A stretch of 25,078 bases of DNA from JBJXFE01 sp046153875 (lineage in GTDB: Bacteria; Planctomycetota; Phycisphaerae; Phycisphaerales; UBA1924). The stretch is from contig JBJXFE010000004.1 in assembly GCA_046153875.1 (NCBI GenBank), positions 1 to 25,078 of the forward strand. The letters are read 5' to 3'. Below are positions 4,868-13,609 of the stretch, piece by piece. A program made the position numbers and the translations under genes. How positions within the stretch are numbered: position 1 is the first letter of the stretch; each line of letters starts with the position of its first letter. Below the pieces are notes generated by a model. That model did no database searches and was not told where the DNA came from. It was given only the letters and a program-made list of their open reading frames with translations.

Positions 4868-6987
4868 GGGGCGGGTTCCTTGTCTGCAAGATCGGCTCTG
4901 GACTCGAGTCGCCGTGCGCCCGAGTCGATCCCCTTCTCGGGCGGCTGCCCGTAGAGCTCGGGGTGCTGGTACCGGCCGCGCTCGGTGTCCATTTTCTCGT
5001 CCTCGACCGGAGCCCCGTGCACGCGGAGGCGCAGGTCGTTGCGGACGGCGTCGATGCGCCACGAGACGCGCCCTCCCGGCACGCCGCCCGCGATGCGGAA
5101 CGAACAGAGGGGCAACGCAACACCGGGTTGTGCCCGCTCGCCCTCGAGCATCGCCGCGTCGCTGATCTCGTCGGCGACGTGCAGGAGGGGCATGGGCGCG
5201 CCCAGCGGCGTGAGTGCGTACCGCGGGTCCTTGTTAATGGCCGCGAAGTACTCCGGGAGCTCGACGATCGCCGCTCCCGACGCATCGAGGGTGATCTTCC
5301 CCGAGTAGAAGTTGATGACGTCGGGCGACTCGGACGAGTAATGCAGCAGGTACTTGTTCTCGGGGTCGCTCGGGTGGTCGATCCGGAATGACTTGGCACC
5401 GGACGCACCCAAGTTGCCGGACGCGAACACGCCGTACCCGGACGAAAAGAGCGTCGTCAGGCCGTACACGCCGTAGGTTGTGCCCGTCCCGCCGCCCACA
5501 CCGAAAACGCCGCGGCCGGACGCGCCCGCGCCGTTGCCATATACGCCGTACCCGCCGCCGGCCGTCGCCACCCCCACCACGCCCCGCCCCGCGGATTCAG
5601 CGGACTCACCCTGAACGCCGATGGCGCCGACGCCGGCCACGCCGAATCCCTGTGAGGAGTCCGAAACGCCTGCGACGCCGATGGTGTCTCCGGTGTTGGC
5701 GTGGGCGCGGGCGTAGATGCCGTACCCGTCGACGCTGTTCGTCTCGAACCGCCCCCCGTAGTTCACACCGGTCGTGGCGGTGGCCACGCCGATGACGGCC
5801 CGCCCCGATACGGAGTCGCTCTGGCCGTACACGCCGTACGTGGGCCCGGTCGGCGCCGTCGTCACGCCGAGGACGCCGATGCCGCCCGGGCTGGGGCTTT
5901 CGCCCCAGACGCCGTAGTTGGCGCCCGTGGTGTGCGCCGCGTGGCCGAATACCCCGCGCCCGGTCGCGCTGTAGCTCAGCCCGTGCACCCCGTACGCGGT
6001 GCCGGAGGCGGCGACGGCGATGCCGTACACGCCACGCCCGGAGGTGCTGTTCGACCGCCCGTACACGCCGTAGTTGTCGCCGGTGGACGAGATCCCGTAC
6101 CCATACACGCCGCGCCCTTCCGAGCTGTAGGAATGCCCGGACACGCCCGTACCGCTCCCCGTGTTCGCGTTCGACAGACCGTGAACGCCGGAGCCGGTTG
6201 TGCTCATGGAGTGTCCTTGCACGCCGTAGGCGACGCCGGTGGGGGAGCCGTTGACCGCGTAGACCCCGCGCCCCGTTGGGCTGTCCGTGAGGAAGAGCGC
6301 GGCGTCAGGATTGCCGGAGGATTCAACGGTGAGGGGAAAGCCGGGATTCGTGGTGCCGATGCCCACGTTGCCCGCGGTGTAGTACGCGCTGGTGCCATTG
6401 AGCGTGAACGGCGAGGCGCCGGACGGACCCGCCGGCCCCTCGGGGCCGATGGGACCGGGTGGGCCCTGCGGCCCGGCAGGGCCCGGGTCGCCCTGCGGGC
6501 CGGTCGGTCCCTGCGCGCCCGCCGCCCCGCTCGGGCCCTGGGCGCCCGTCGGACCCGTGGGCCCCTGCGGGCCGGCTGGTCCCTGCGGACCCGGGTTGCC
6601 CGCGAGCGCGAACTGGGCGACAGGGGCCGCGGTGATGCGCTGGCGCGGTGCGAGCGTCACAAACAACCCCGCGCCCGCGGGACTGCGCACATCGATCTCG
6701 AGCCACCGTGCCTCGGGCCCGAACGCCGCGGCCCCGAAGTCGAGCGCCGCCGCGAACCGTCCCGCGGCGAGCGTGCTGTTGTTGACGGCGATCTCCGGGC
6801 CCACCTGGGCCCCGCCGAGGTCGGCGGTGAACAGGCGGAAGCGGAAGTCCGCGCCGCCGCTGACCGGGGTGCCGGCCTGGCGCAGCTCGCCCTGGTAGTT
6901 CAGCACGCTCCCGACGGGCGTCTGGGCGCGGGCGTACCCCGCGGACAGGGCGAGCACAACGATCAGGGATGCGCGGCGGATATTCAT
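4864..6987 (-). CDS. Secreted collagen-like protein with GVYG repeats
   Basis: A 707-residue protein, fifth in the cluster, starting at ATG 6987 with a GAGAGAAG ribosome site, nine bases after the astacin stop. Residues 1-22 are a signal peptide (ending ARA-Q). Residues 23-129 are the shared N-terminal domain (TPVGSVLNYQGELRQ; RWLEIDVRSPAG; APVAQFALAG). Residues 130-192 are 21 uninterrupted Gly-X-Y triplets rich in GPQ, GPT and GPA. Next comes YYTAGNVGIGTTNP, a motif typical of phage tail fibres and collagen-like adhesins. Residues about 225-530 are degenerate repeats of about 20 residues centred on YGVYG-x-S and SGRGV(Y/F)G. Residues 532-707 are a domain starting KSFRIDHP and containing HPELYGQP, shared with the genes at 10155 and 12092. 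The product is probably trimeric and exported; its ligand is unknown. Confidence 0.85.
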   Translation of the reverse strand: MNIRRASLIVVLALSAGYARAQTPVGSVLNYQGELRQAGTPVSGGADFRFRLFTADLGGAQVGPEIAVNNSTLAAGRFAAALDFGAAAFGPEARWLEIDVRSPAGAGLFVTLAPRQRITAAPVAQFALAGNPGPQGPAGPQGPTGPTGAQGPSGAAGAQGPTGPQGDPGPAGPQGPPGPIGPEGPAGPSGASPFTLNGTSAYYTAGNVGIGTTNPGFPLTVESSGNPDAALFLTDSPTGRGVYAVNGSPTGVAYGVQGHSMSTTGSGVHGLSNANTGSGTGVSGHSYSSEGRGVYGYGISSTGDNYGVYGRSNSTSGRGVYGIAVAASGTAYGVHGLSYSATGRGVFGHAAHTTGANYGVWGESPSPGGIGVLGVTTAPTGPTYGVYGQSDSVSGRAVIGVATATTGVNYGGRFETNSVDGYGIYARAHANTGDTIGVAGVSDSSQGFGVAGVGAIGVQGESAESAGRGVVGVATAGGGYGVYGNGAGASGRGVFGVGGGTGTTYGVYGLTTLFSSGYGVFASGNLGASGAKSFRIDHPSDPENKYLLHYSSESPDVINFYSGKITLDASGAAIVELPEYFAAINKDPRYALTPLGAPMPLLHVADEISDAAMLEGERAQPGVALPLCSFRIAGGVPGGRVSWRIDAVRNDLRLRVHGAPVEDEKMDTERGRYQHPELYGQPPEKGIDSGARRLESRADLADKEPAP

Positions 6988-6996
6988 GGGCTTCTC

Positions 6997-8064
6997 TCAG
7001 TTTCCCAGCGTCGCCCCCAGCGGGGACTTAATGGTCATCGCCTTCGAGTACGTGCCGACCGCGGCGTAGCCGCCGCTGTCGCGGATGAACAGCGTCCCGC
7101 CCGCGGGCGTCGCGCTGTACGCGGCACCGAATGTCGATTGCGTGAGCGGGTTGGGCAGGGTGCCCGCGCCCGTGCCGGGGTGTCCGGGCTTCCACCACCG
7201 GTCGCTCGGGAAGGGGTACACGCCGCGGCAACTCACCGAGTCGTAGTAGCTGAAGTGGTCGCGCTGGCCGATCGTCGCCGTGTACGGCGGGTTGACGGTG
7301 ATCGTCGCCATCCCGTTGCACGAGAAGTCGAACGGCCCGTAGTGCATGAAGGAGTCGAAGTCGTACGCGCCGTAGATCAGCGTCCCGGTGTGGATGCTGA
7401 AGTTGCTCAGGCACGAGCCGCAGGCGTTGCACAGACAGCACTGGCTCGCAATGCAAGCCGACGACGAGCCCGAGCCGCAGATGTTGGCGGTGTTGACCGT
7501 GATGAAGGTGTTGCGGTCGGGCCGGCTCTGCTCGTGCCAGAACCCCAGCGCGTGGTAGAGCTCGTGGCAGATCACGATCTGGTTACCCCAACTCGTGATG
7601 TTGATGATCTGCACCCCGCCCTGCACGCCCACCGGCGAGTTGTTGAACCCGCTGTTCTGAAAGCGGATCCGGTTGGGGTCGGCCCCCGTCGCCGGACGGA
7701 ACCCCACATCGGCGTGGGTGCGGATGGTGTTCATCGCCGCGACCGCCGCGGCCTGATTCGCCGCGGAGACCGCACCCCCGCCCGACGTGACGAAGTCGTA
7801 GGGCACGACGCCCCCGGGCCAGAACGTCGCGTCCCCGAAGATCGCCTCCGGAGGCGTCCCAGCGAGCACGGCCATGTACTGCGCGAGCGGGACCTGGATG
7901 TCCCCCTCGATGAGGACATAGCCCGGCGTGAGGTCGGACTGCTGGAGAGACGCGGCCAGCGCCCCGAAGTCGAACCCGCCCGCCGCGTGCCCGTGATCCT
8001 GCGCCGCCGCGGGCGCGGACAACCCCGCCGCGACAAGAACCGAGATGATTCGATGCGTGTTCAC
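6997..8064 (-). CDS. Astacin-family (M12A) zinc metalloprotease, secreted
   Basis: A 355-residue protein. Signal peptide residues 1-21. A short prodomain contains IEGDIQVP (52-59), resembling the FxGD Asp-switch that keeps astacins latent. The catalytic signature HELYHALGFWHEQSRPDRN at 167-185 is a full match to HExxHxxGFxHExxRxDR, giving zinc ligands H167, H171 and H177 and catalytic E168. The Met-turn SFMHY at 238-242 supplies the Tyr switch. Between helix and Met-turn lies an unusual Cys-rich loop (C196, C204, C209, C210, C212, C215, C218). After the catalytic domain, residues 300-355 look like the first coils of a beta-helix (GTLFIRDSGGY) and then stop abruptly. It sits between collagen-like genes: 18 bases after one stop and 9 before the next start. 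Confidence 0.9.
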   Translation of the reverse strand: MNTHRIISVLVAAGLSAPAAAQDHGHAAGGFDFGALAASLQQSDLTPGYVLIEGDIQVPLAQYMAVLAGTPPEAIFGDATFWPGGVVPYDFVTSGGGAVSAANQAAAVAAMNTIRTHADVGFRPATGADPNRIRFQNSGFNNSPVGVQGGVQIINITSWGNQIVICHELYHALGFWHEQSRPDRNTFITVNTANICGSGSSSACIASQCCLCNACGSCLSNFSIHTGTLIYGAYDFDSFMHYGPFDFSCNGMATITVNPPYTATIGQRDHFSYYDSVSCRGVYPFPSDRWWKPGHPGTGAGTLPNPLTQSTFGAAYSATPAGGTLFIRDSGGYAAVGTYSKAMTIKSPLGATLGN

Positions 8065-8082
8065 AGGTGCTTCCCGAAGGGA

Positions 8083-10158
8083 CTACTGGAGATTCACAAG
8101 CACGAGCACCAGCCCCTTGCCGTCCGCGTGCGCCGTCATCGCCTTGCCGATCACGGCGCCGCCGCAGCGGGCGTCGTCACCGGCCCGCATCGCGTGCCCG
8201 GGTGTCGCGGAAGTCGTCAGGCGGTCCCCGGGCCGGATCGCCCCGTACGACGCATCGACCCAGCACCAGACGCGCCCGGTCATGGCGACCGGGTGCTCGC
8301 CGTCGGCCATGGGCTGCCCCTCGGCCCGCATGACCATGCCGGGCTCGAGCCCGTTGGCCCCGGAAATGACGCCCGCGACCTTTGTGTCGTACGGCCGGTC
8401 ACTGAGCCGAAGGTCCCCGGGATTCGCCTCGTCGATCACGACGACCATACCGGGCACGATCGGGTCGGTCTCCGTTGCGCCGTGGACATTGAACGGCTCC
8501 GCCAGGTCCGACCCGCCGAGGATCTGGAGCGTCTTCACCTTGGCCAGCCCGTCGGCGTAGAGCGCGGCGCCGCCCGCGCTGGAGGTGTTGACGAAGTACC
8601 CGCCGTAGCCCGACGGGCTCACCGCCAGGCCGAACACGCCGGACGACGTGCCGCTCGACGCCGTGGAGAACCCGAAGACGCCGCGCCCGCCTGCGCCTTC
8701 CGCCCAGCCGTAGACGCCGGTGCCGGTCGTGCTGGTCGCCCGCCCGTAGATGCCATAGGTCGTGCCGCTGGCCGCGTTGGCGTGCCCGTGCACGGCGCTG
8801 CCCGCCGCCGCGGCCTGCAGCGCGTACACGGGGGTGCCGCCCCCGCTGGCGATCGCCTCGATCGTGTGCCCGCTGCCGTTGTTCTCGGCGTCCACCAGGC
8901 TCGCCGACGTGATCCCGTAGAACGCCGCGGCGCGTCCGGTGCCCGACACGTCCCCCGCGGACAAGGCCAGACCGCCAGGCCCGCCGTTCGAGAGACGCAT
9001 CACGGCGCTGACGCCGTCCCCGACGACGTGCATCTTCGCTCCGGGCGACGTCGTCCCGACGCCGACCCGTCCGTTGTGCAGGATGCGCATCAGGCTCACA
9101 TCGCCCGTCCGCTGGATGTCGAGCCCGTTCAACGCGCCCGGACCATTGCCGCCCACCCGGATCCGCGCCATGTCCACCCCGCCGGAGTCCAGCGCCCAGC
9201 CCATGAAGACCACCGACGTCGGATCGGCCGGGTTGATCGACTGCACGTACCCGTTCGCGGTCATGTTGCCGGCGACGTGCAGCCGCTCCAGCGGGCTGGT
9301 CGTCCCGATGCCCACGCTGCCCGTGCCGGCGGCGTTGATCAACACGTCGCCGCCGTTGTGGTTGAAGTAGAGCGGCGACGCGGCGCCGTTGAGCCGTGCC
9401 ATGATCTCGTTGTCGTCGATCCCGATGTTCGCCCCGGTCAGACCTCCGAGCGTGATGAACCCGCCCCCGGCCAGACTCGCGTCGGTGCCACCCGCCACGT
9501 GCATCCGAACCAACGGGCTGTTCGTCCCCACGCCGACGTTGCCTCCCGTGTAGTACGCGGCGGTCCCGTTGAGCGTCCACGGCACGCCGGGCGGGCCCTG
9601 CGGCCCTGCAGGTCCGGCGGCTCCCTGCACCCCGGCCGGACCCGTGGGGCCTTGAGGCCCGGTGGCGCCAACCGGCCCCTGCGGGCCAGCAGGGCCCGTC
9701 GGCCCCGGATTGCCTTGCGGACCGGAAGGGCCTTGCGGACCGGTCGGACCCGCAGGCCCCGTCGGCCCCTCGTTCCCCGCCAGCGCGAACTGCGCAACCG
9801 GGGCCGTGCTGATCCGCTGGCGCGGCGTCAGCGTGACAAACGCACCCGAACCCGTCGGGCTGCGTACGTCGATCTCCAGCCACCGCGCGTCCGGTCCGAA
9901 CGCCGCCGCGCCGAAGTCGAGAGACACGCCGAACCGCCCCGCGCTCAGCGCGGCGTTGTTCACCGCGATCTCCGCCCCCACCAGCGCACCGCCCTGGTCC
10001 GCCGTGTACAGCCGGAACCGGAAGTCGGCGCCGCCGCTCACCGGCGTGCCCGACTGGAGCAGTTCCCCCTGATAGCTGATGGCCGTGCCTACGGGCGTCT
10101 GCGCCGCCGCCGACCCCGCCAGTATCGCCGCCAACGCGAGCGCCATTCGCGTCTTCAT
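8083..10158 (-). CDS. Secreted collagen-like protein with tail-fibre-type C-terminus
   Basis: A 691-residue protein, third in the cluster. ATG 10158 overlaps the upstream TGA as ATGA, which fixes the start against a longer open frame to 10320. Signal peptide 1-20 (GSAAA-Q). Residues 21-127 are the shared N-terminal domain. Residues 128-193 are 22 Gly-X-Y triplets. They are followed by YYTGGNVGVGTNSP and two further GIGTTSP-type units with DNEIMARLNGAASPLYFNHN. A GVYG-type stretch comes next. From residue 544 the C-terminus differs from its paralogues: LGGSDLAEPFNVHG, VAGVISGANGLEPG, GDRLTTSATPGHAM and a final LVLVLVNLQ. This end is widespread in tail-fibre-like and collagen-like bacterial proteins. 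I am unsure whether it is autoproteolytic. Confidence 0.85.
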   Translation of the reverse strand: MKTRMALALAAILAGSAAAQTPVGTAISYQGELLQSGTPVSGGADFRFRLYTADQGGALVGAEIAVNNAALSAGRFGVSLDFGAAAFGPDARWLEIDVRSPTGSGAFVTLTPRQRISTAPVAQFALAGNEGPTGPAGPTGPQGPSGPQGNPGPTGPAGPQGPVGATGPQGPTGPAGVQGAAGPAGPQGPPGVPWTLNGTAAYYTGGNVGVGTNSPLVRMHVAGGTDASLAGGGFITLGGLTGANIGIDDNEIMARLNGAASPLYFNHNGGDVLINAAGTGSVGIGTTSPLERLHVAGNMTANGYVQSINPADPTSVVFMGWALDSGGVDMARIRVGGNGPGALNGLDIQRTGDVSLMRILHNGRVGVGTTSPGAKMHVVGDGVSAVMRLSNGGPGGLALSAGDVSGTGRAAAFYGITSASLVDAENNGSGHTIEAIASGGGTPVYALQAAAAGSAVHGHANAASGTTYGIYGRATSTTGTGVYGWAEGAGGRGVFGFSTASSGTSSGVFGLAVSPSGYGGYFVNTSSAGGAALYADGLAKVKTLQILGGSDLAEPFNVHGATETDPIVPGMVVVIDEANPGDLRLSDRPYDTKVAGVISGANGLEPGMVMRAEGQPMADGEHPVAMTGRVWCWVDASYGAIRPGDRLTTSATPGHAMRAGDDARCGGAVIGKAMTAHADGKGLVLVLVNLQ

Positions 10159-12095
10159 GGATTCGCCCCCATGGGTTCCGCGTTCATGCCCAACGCCGCG
10201 GGCTGCCCGTACAGCTCCGGGTGCTGGTACGTGCCCTGCTCCGGCCCGGTCTTGTTCTGCTCGATCGGCGCCCCGTACCGCCGGAGCATCAGGTCGTTTC
10301 GAACTGCCTCGACGCGCCACGACACCTTGCCCCCCGGCACGCCGCCCGCGATGCGGAAGCGGCAGACCGGGGGCTCCACCCCCGGTTCGGCCTGTTCGCC
10401 GGCCAGCAGATCCGCGGCGCTGATCTCCTCCGCCACGTGCAGCAGCGGCATGGGCGCGCCGACGGCGGTCAGGACGTAGCTGGGATCGGTGTTGATGCTC
10501 GCGAAGTACGGCGGCAGCTCGACGACGGCCCCGCCCGCCCCGTCGAGCACGACGTTCCCGCGGTAGAAGTTGATCACCTCGGGCGACTCGGCCGAGTAGT
10601 GCAGCAGGTACCGGTTCGTCGGGTCCTGCGGGTGGTCGATCCGGAACGACTTGGTCGAGGTGGCGCCCAGGCGGCCCCCGGCGTACACCCCGAAGCCCTG
10701 CGTCGCCGTGCTGCAGATCCCGTACACCCCGTACGGCGTGGCGCCCGAGCCCGTGGCCATCCCCCAGCCCTGCACGCCCCGCCCCGAGGCGCTGTTCGAG
10801 ACGCCGCTCACACCGTAGTTCGCGCCCGTGAGCGCGGAGGCCTGGCCGTACACGCCGATGCCGCTCGAAGCGGAGTTCAGCCCGCCCACCCCGCTGAACC
10901 CCTCGCTCGTGGAGCCGCGGATCGCGTAGGTGACATCGCCCGAGACGACATCCAGCGGATACGTGGGGGTCGTGGTGCCGATGCCCACCTGGCCGCCGTG
11001 GAGGATGCGCATCAAGCTGACGTTGCTGGTGCGCTGGATGTCCAGCCCGTTCGTAGCCCCGGCGCCGTCACCCCCGATCCGGATCCGAGCCACGTCGGCC
11101 CCGCCGGAGTCGGCCCCGAACCCGAGGAACGCCACCGCCTGCGGGTTCTGCGTGTTCACGGCGGTGACGTCCCCGTTCGCCATCACGCCGCCCGCGACAT
11201 GGAGCCGGTCCAGCGGGCTGGTTGTGCCGATGCCGACGCGGCCGGCGCCCAGCGCGCCGATCAGCACGTCGCCACCATCGTGGTTGAGGTACAACGGCGA
11301 CGCGGCCCCGTTGAGCCGGGCCATGATCTCGTTCTGGTCCACCCCGACGTTCGCGGCCGCCGGGTCGCCCAGGACCAAGTACCCGCCCCCGAGAAGGCTC
11401 ACGTCCGTGCCGCCCGCGACGTGCATCCGCACGGCGGGGGTACCGGTGCCCACCCCGACGTTACCCCCGGTGTAGAAGGCGCTCGTGCCGCTGACCGACC
11501 ACGGCACACCGGCCGGTCCCTGCGGCCCCTGGGGGCCGTCGGGCCCGATCGGACCCACAGGCCCAGCCGGACCCATCGGTCCCGGACCTCCCTGTGTGCC
11601 TGGCGCGCCCTGCGGACCCACGGCGCCCTGCGGTCCCTGGGGACCTGCCGCCCCTTGGGGCCCTTGGGGACCGGTCGGACCCATCGGCCCCTCGTTGCCC
11701 GCCAACGCGAACTGGGCCACGGGCGCCGCGACGATCCGCTGGCGCGGCGAGAGCGTCACGAACGAGCCGGACCCCGCGGGGCTCCGCACGTCGATCTCCA
11801 GCCAGCGCGCGTCGGCGCCGAACGCCGCGGCCCCGAAGTCGAGCGCCGCCGTGAACCGGCCGACCGTCAGCGGCGCGCCGTCCAGCAAGACCTCGGGCCC
11901 CACCTGCGTGCCCGCGACGACCGCCGTGTAGAGCCGGAATCGGAAGTCGGCCGGGCCGTTCACCGGGCTGCCGGATTGCTGTAACTCGCCTTGGTAGTTG
12001 ACGGCGCTTCCGACGGGCGTCTGGGCGAGGGTGCCGTACGGCGCGAGAACCGTGGCCGCAGCGCCGACCCACCAGCGCAACGTTGCAGGCTTCAT
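10155..12095 (-). CDS. Secreted collagen-like protein, second in cluster
   Basis: A 646-residue protein. ATG 12095 overlaps the upstream TGA as ATGA; the longer open frame to 13028 is out-of-frame with the upstream gene and is not used. Signal peptide 1-24 (ending TLA-Q), with two tryptophans in the n-region. Residues 25-132 are the shared N-terminal domain. Residues 133-198 are 22 Gly-X-Y triplets. Then come YTGGNVGVGTGTP, DQNEIMARLNGAASPLYLNH and VGIGTTSPLDRLHVAGG. A short GVYG/SGRGVQG region follows. From residue 482 a C-terminal domain (KSFRIDHPQDP; VINFYRGNV; RFRIAGGVPGGKVSW; YQHPELYGQP) closely matches that of the gene at 4864-6987. Fibre or adhesin function is inferred from architecture. 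Confidence 0.85.
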   Translation of the reverse strand: MKPATLRWWVGAAATVLAPYGTLAQTPVGSAVNYQGELQQSGSPVNGPADFRFRLYTAVVAGTQVGPEVLLDGAPLTVGRFTAALDFGAAAFGADARWLEIDVRSPAGSGSFVTLSPRQRIVAAPVAQFALAGNEGPMGPTGPQGPQGAAGPQGPQGAVGPQGAPGTQGGPGPMGPAGPVGPIGPDGPQGPQGPAGVPWSVSGTSAFYTGGNVGVGTGTPAVRMHVAGGTDVSLLGGGYLVLGDPAAANVGVDQNEIMARLNGAASPLYLNHDGGDVLIGALGAGRVGIGTTSPLDRLHVAGGVMANGDVTAVNTQNPQAVAFLGFGADSGGADVARIRIGGDGAGATNGLDIQRTSNVSLMRILHGGQVGIGTTTPTYPLDVVSGDVTYAIRGSTSEGFSGVGGLNSASSGIGVYGQASALTGANYGVSGVSNSASGRGVQGWGMATGSGATPYGVYGICSTATQGFGVYAGGRLGATSTKSFRIDHPQDPTNRYLLHYSAESPEVINFYRGNVVLDGAGGAVVELPPYFASINTDPSYVLTAVGAPMPLLHVAEEISAADLLAGEQAEPGVEPPVCRFRIAGGVPGGKVSWRVEAVRNDLMLRRYGAPIEQNKTGPEQGTYQHPELYGQPAALGMNAEPMGANP

Positions 12096-13609
12096 GGCTG
12101 CTCCTGACTGGTTTGCGCTGCGGTACGCTCGAAGGCGCCGGCGCTGCCGATCGACTCGGTCGCGGGCCTGCCGTAGACCTCCGGGTGCATGTAGCGGCCG
12201 CGCTCGCCGTCGGGCTTGTCCTGTTCCACGGGGATGCGGTTGGCGTCGGCCCACGGGTCCTTGCGGATGCCCGTGACCTGCCACGACACCTCGACGTGCG
12301 GCAGGGTGGTGCGGATCGTGAACCGGTTGTCCGCCATCTTGCGGACGACCTTGACGAGCACGAAGGTGTTCAGGTCGGATTCGTCCACGACCGTGAGCTG
12401 GTAGCGGAAGTCCCGGTTGAGCGTCTCGAACCAGTCGGGCATAACGATCGTCGCGTAGCCGTTGGCGTCGGTGGTGACGTTGCCGTTGTAGATGTTCATC
12501 ATGTCCGGAGATTCGACGAACGAGTGGTAGAGGTACTTGTTCGAGGGGTCGAGGGGGTGGTCGATCTTGAACGATCCGCCCGATTTGGACAGCGTGCCGA
12601 TGACCGTCACGGTGCCGTCGAACACGCCGGCCGGGCCGGTGCCCAGATTCTCGAAGTACGCCGTCGCGAAGTTGGTGCTGTTGTTGAGGCCGTAGACGCA
12701 GCGCTGGTTGGCGACGTCGACCTGCAGTTTGCCGAGCGTGGGGGACGTGGTGCCGATACCGACGTTGCCGGTGCCCGCGGCGCTGATCAGCACATCGCCG
12801 CCGTTGTGATTGAAGTACAGCGGCGCGGCGGCCCCGTTCGAGCGGGCCATGATCTCGTTGTCGTCCACCCCGATGTTGGCGCCGGTCAGGCCCCCGAGCA
12901 CGAGAAAGCCGCCCCCGGCCAGGCTCGCGTCCGACCCGCCCGCGACGTGCATCCGCACCGCGGGGCTGTTGGTGCCCACTCCCACGTTCCCACCGGTGTA
13001 GAACGCGCTCGTGCCGCTGACCGACCACGGAACACCGGCCGGTCCCTGAGGCCCCGTTGCTCCCTGCGGTCCGCCCGGACCCACCGGTCCGGTCAAGCCG
13101 ATCGGGCCGGTGCCTCCCTGAGGGCCTGTGGGGCCTTGCGGACCCGCTGCGCCCTGGGGACCCGCCGCGCCCTGAGGACCAGCCGATCCTTGGGGACCGG
13201 TCGGGCCCTCATTGCCCGCCAGTGCGAACTGCGCCACGGGCGCCGCGGTGATCCGCTGGCGCGGCGTGAGCGTCACGAACAACCCCGAGCCTGCGGGACT
13301 GCGCACGTCGATCTCGAGCCATCGCCCATCGGGCCCGAAGGCCGCGGCACCGAAGTCGAGGGGCGTCGTGAGCCGGCCGCCTATCAGTGGCGCGTTATTC
13401 ACACCGATCTCGGAGCCGACCCGCGAGCCTGCGGTGTCGCCCGTGTAGAGCCGGAACCGGAAGTCGGCGCTCCCGGTCACCGGACTCCCACCCTGGCGCA
13501 GTTCGCCCTGGTAGTTCATCGCGCTCCCGACGGGGGTCTGGGCGCGACACTCCGAGCAGGCGGCGATCGACGTCGTTCCGGCGAGCACTAGCGTGACAAG
13601 TCGGCGCAT
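12092..13609 (-). CDS. Secreted collagen-like protein, first gene of the cluster
   Basis: A 505-residue protein. ATG 13609 has GAGGAG eight bases upstream. Signal peptide 1-24 with two Cys just before the cleavage site (ACSECRA-Q). Residues 25-131 are the shared N-terminal domain. Residues 132-194 are 21 Gly-X-Y triplets. Next come YTGGNVGVGTNSP, DDNEIMARSNGAAAPLYFNH and GIGTTSPTLGKLQVDV. It lacks the long GVYG region of its paralogues. From residue 346 it has the more widespread version of the C-terminal domain (SFKIDHPLDPSNKYLYHSFV, ESPDMMNIYNGNV, VSWQVTGIRKD, RGRYMHPEVYG), common in bacterial collagen-like proteins. It is the shortest member and probably nearest to the ancestral layout. 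It has a likely promoter region upstream (13610-13772), divergent from the sigma factor gene. Confidence 0.85.
   Translation of the reverse strand: MRRLVTLVLAGTTSIAACSECRAQTPVGSAMNYQGELRQGGSPVTGSADFRFRLYTGDTAGSRVGSEIGVNNAPLIGGRLTTPLDFGAAAFGPDGRWLEIDVRSPAGSGLFVTLTPRQRITAAPVAQFALAGNEGPTGPQGSAGPQGAAGPQGAAGPQGPTGPQGGTGPIGLTGPVGPGGPQGATGPQGPAGVPWSVSGTSAFYTGGNVGVGTNSPAVRMHVAGGSDASLAGGGFLVLGGLTGANIGVDDNEIMARSNGAAAPLYFNHNGGDVLISAAGTGNVGIGTTSPTLGKLQVDVANQRCVYGLNNSTNFATAYFENLGTGPAGVFDGTVTVIGTLSKSGGSFKIDHPLDPSNKYLYHSFVESPDMMNIYNGNVTTDANGYATIVMPDWFETLNRDFRYQLTVVDESDLNTFVLVKVVRKMADNRFTIRTTLPHVEVSWQVTGIRKDPWADANRIPVEQDKPDGERGRYMHPEVYGRPATESIGSAGAFERTAAQTSQEQP

Noticed and set aside
6418..6600. GC-rich Gly-Pro DNA repeats considered as a CRISPR array or minisatellite
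   Set aside because: The repetition is codon-level Gly-X-Y with varied codons and no fixed repeat-spacer structure. No CRISPR array or cas gene is present.
5701..10479. A 1592-codon open frame on the plus strand across the fibre operon
   Set aside because: It runs antisense to three well-supported genes with signal peptides and known domains. Its product is R/G/H-rich low complexity, the usual shadow of high-GC codon bias.
10155..13028. Treating the long frame up to 13028 as one 957-residue collagen protein
   Set aside because: The part above 12095 is out of frame with the real upstream gene. The ATGA overlap, the signal peptide and similarity to paralogues fix the start at 12095.
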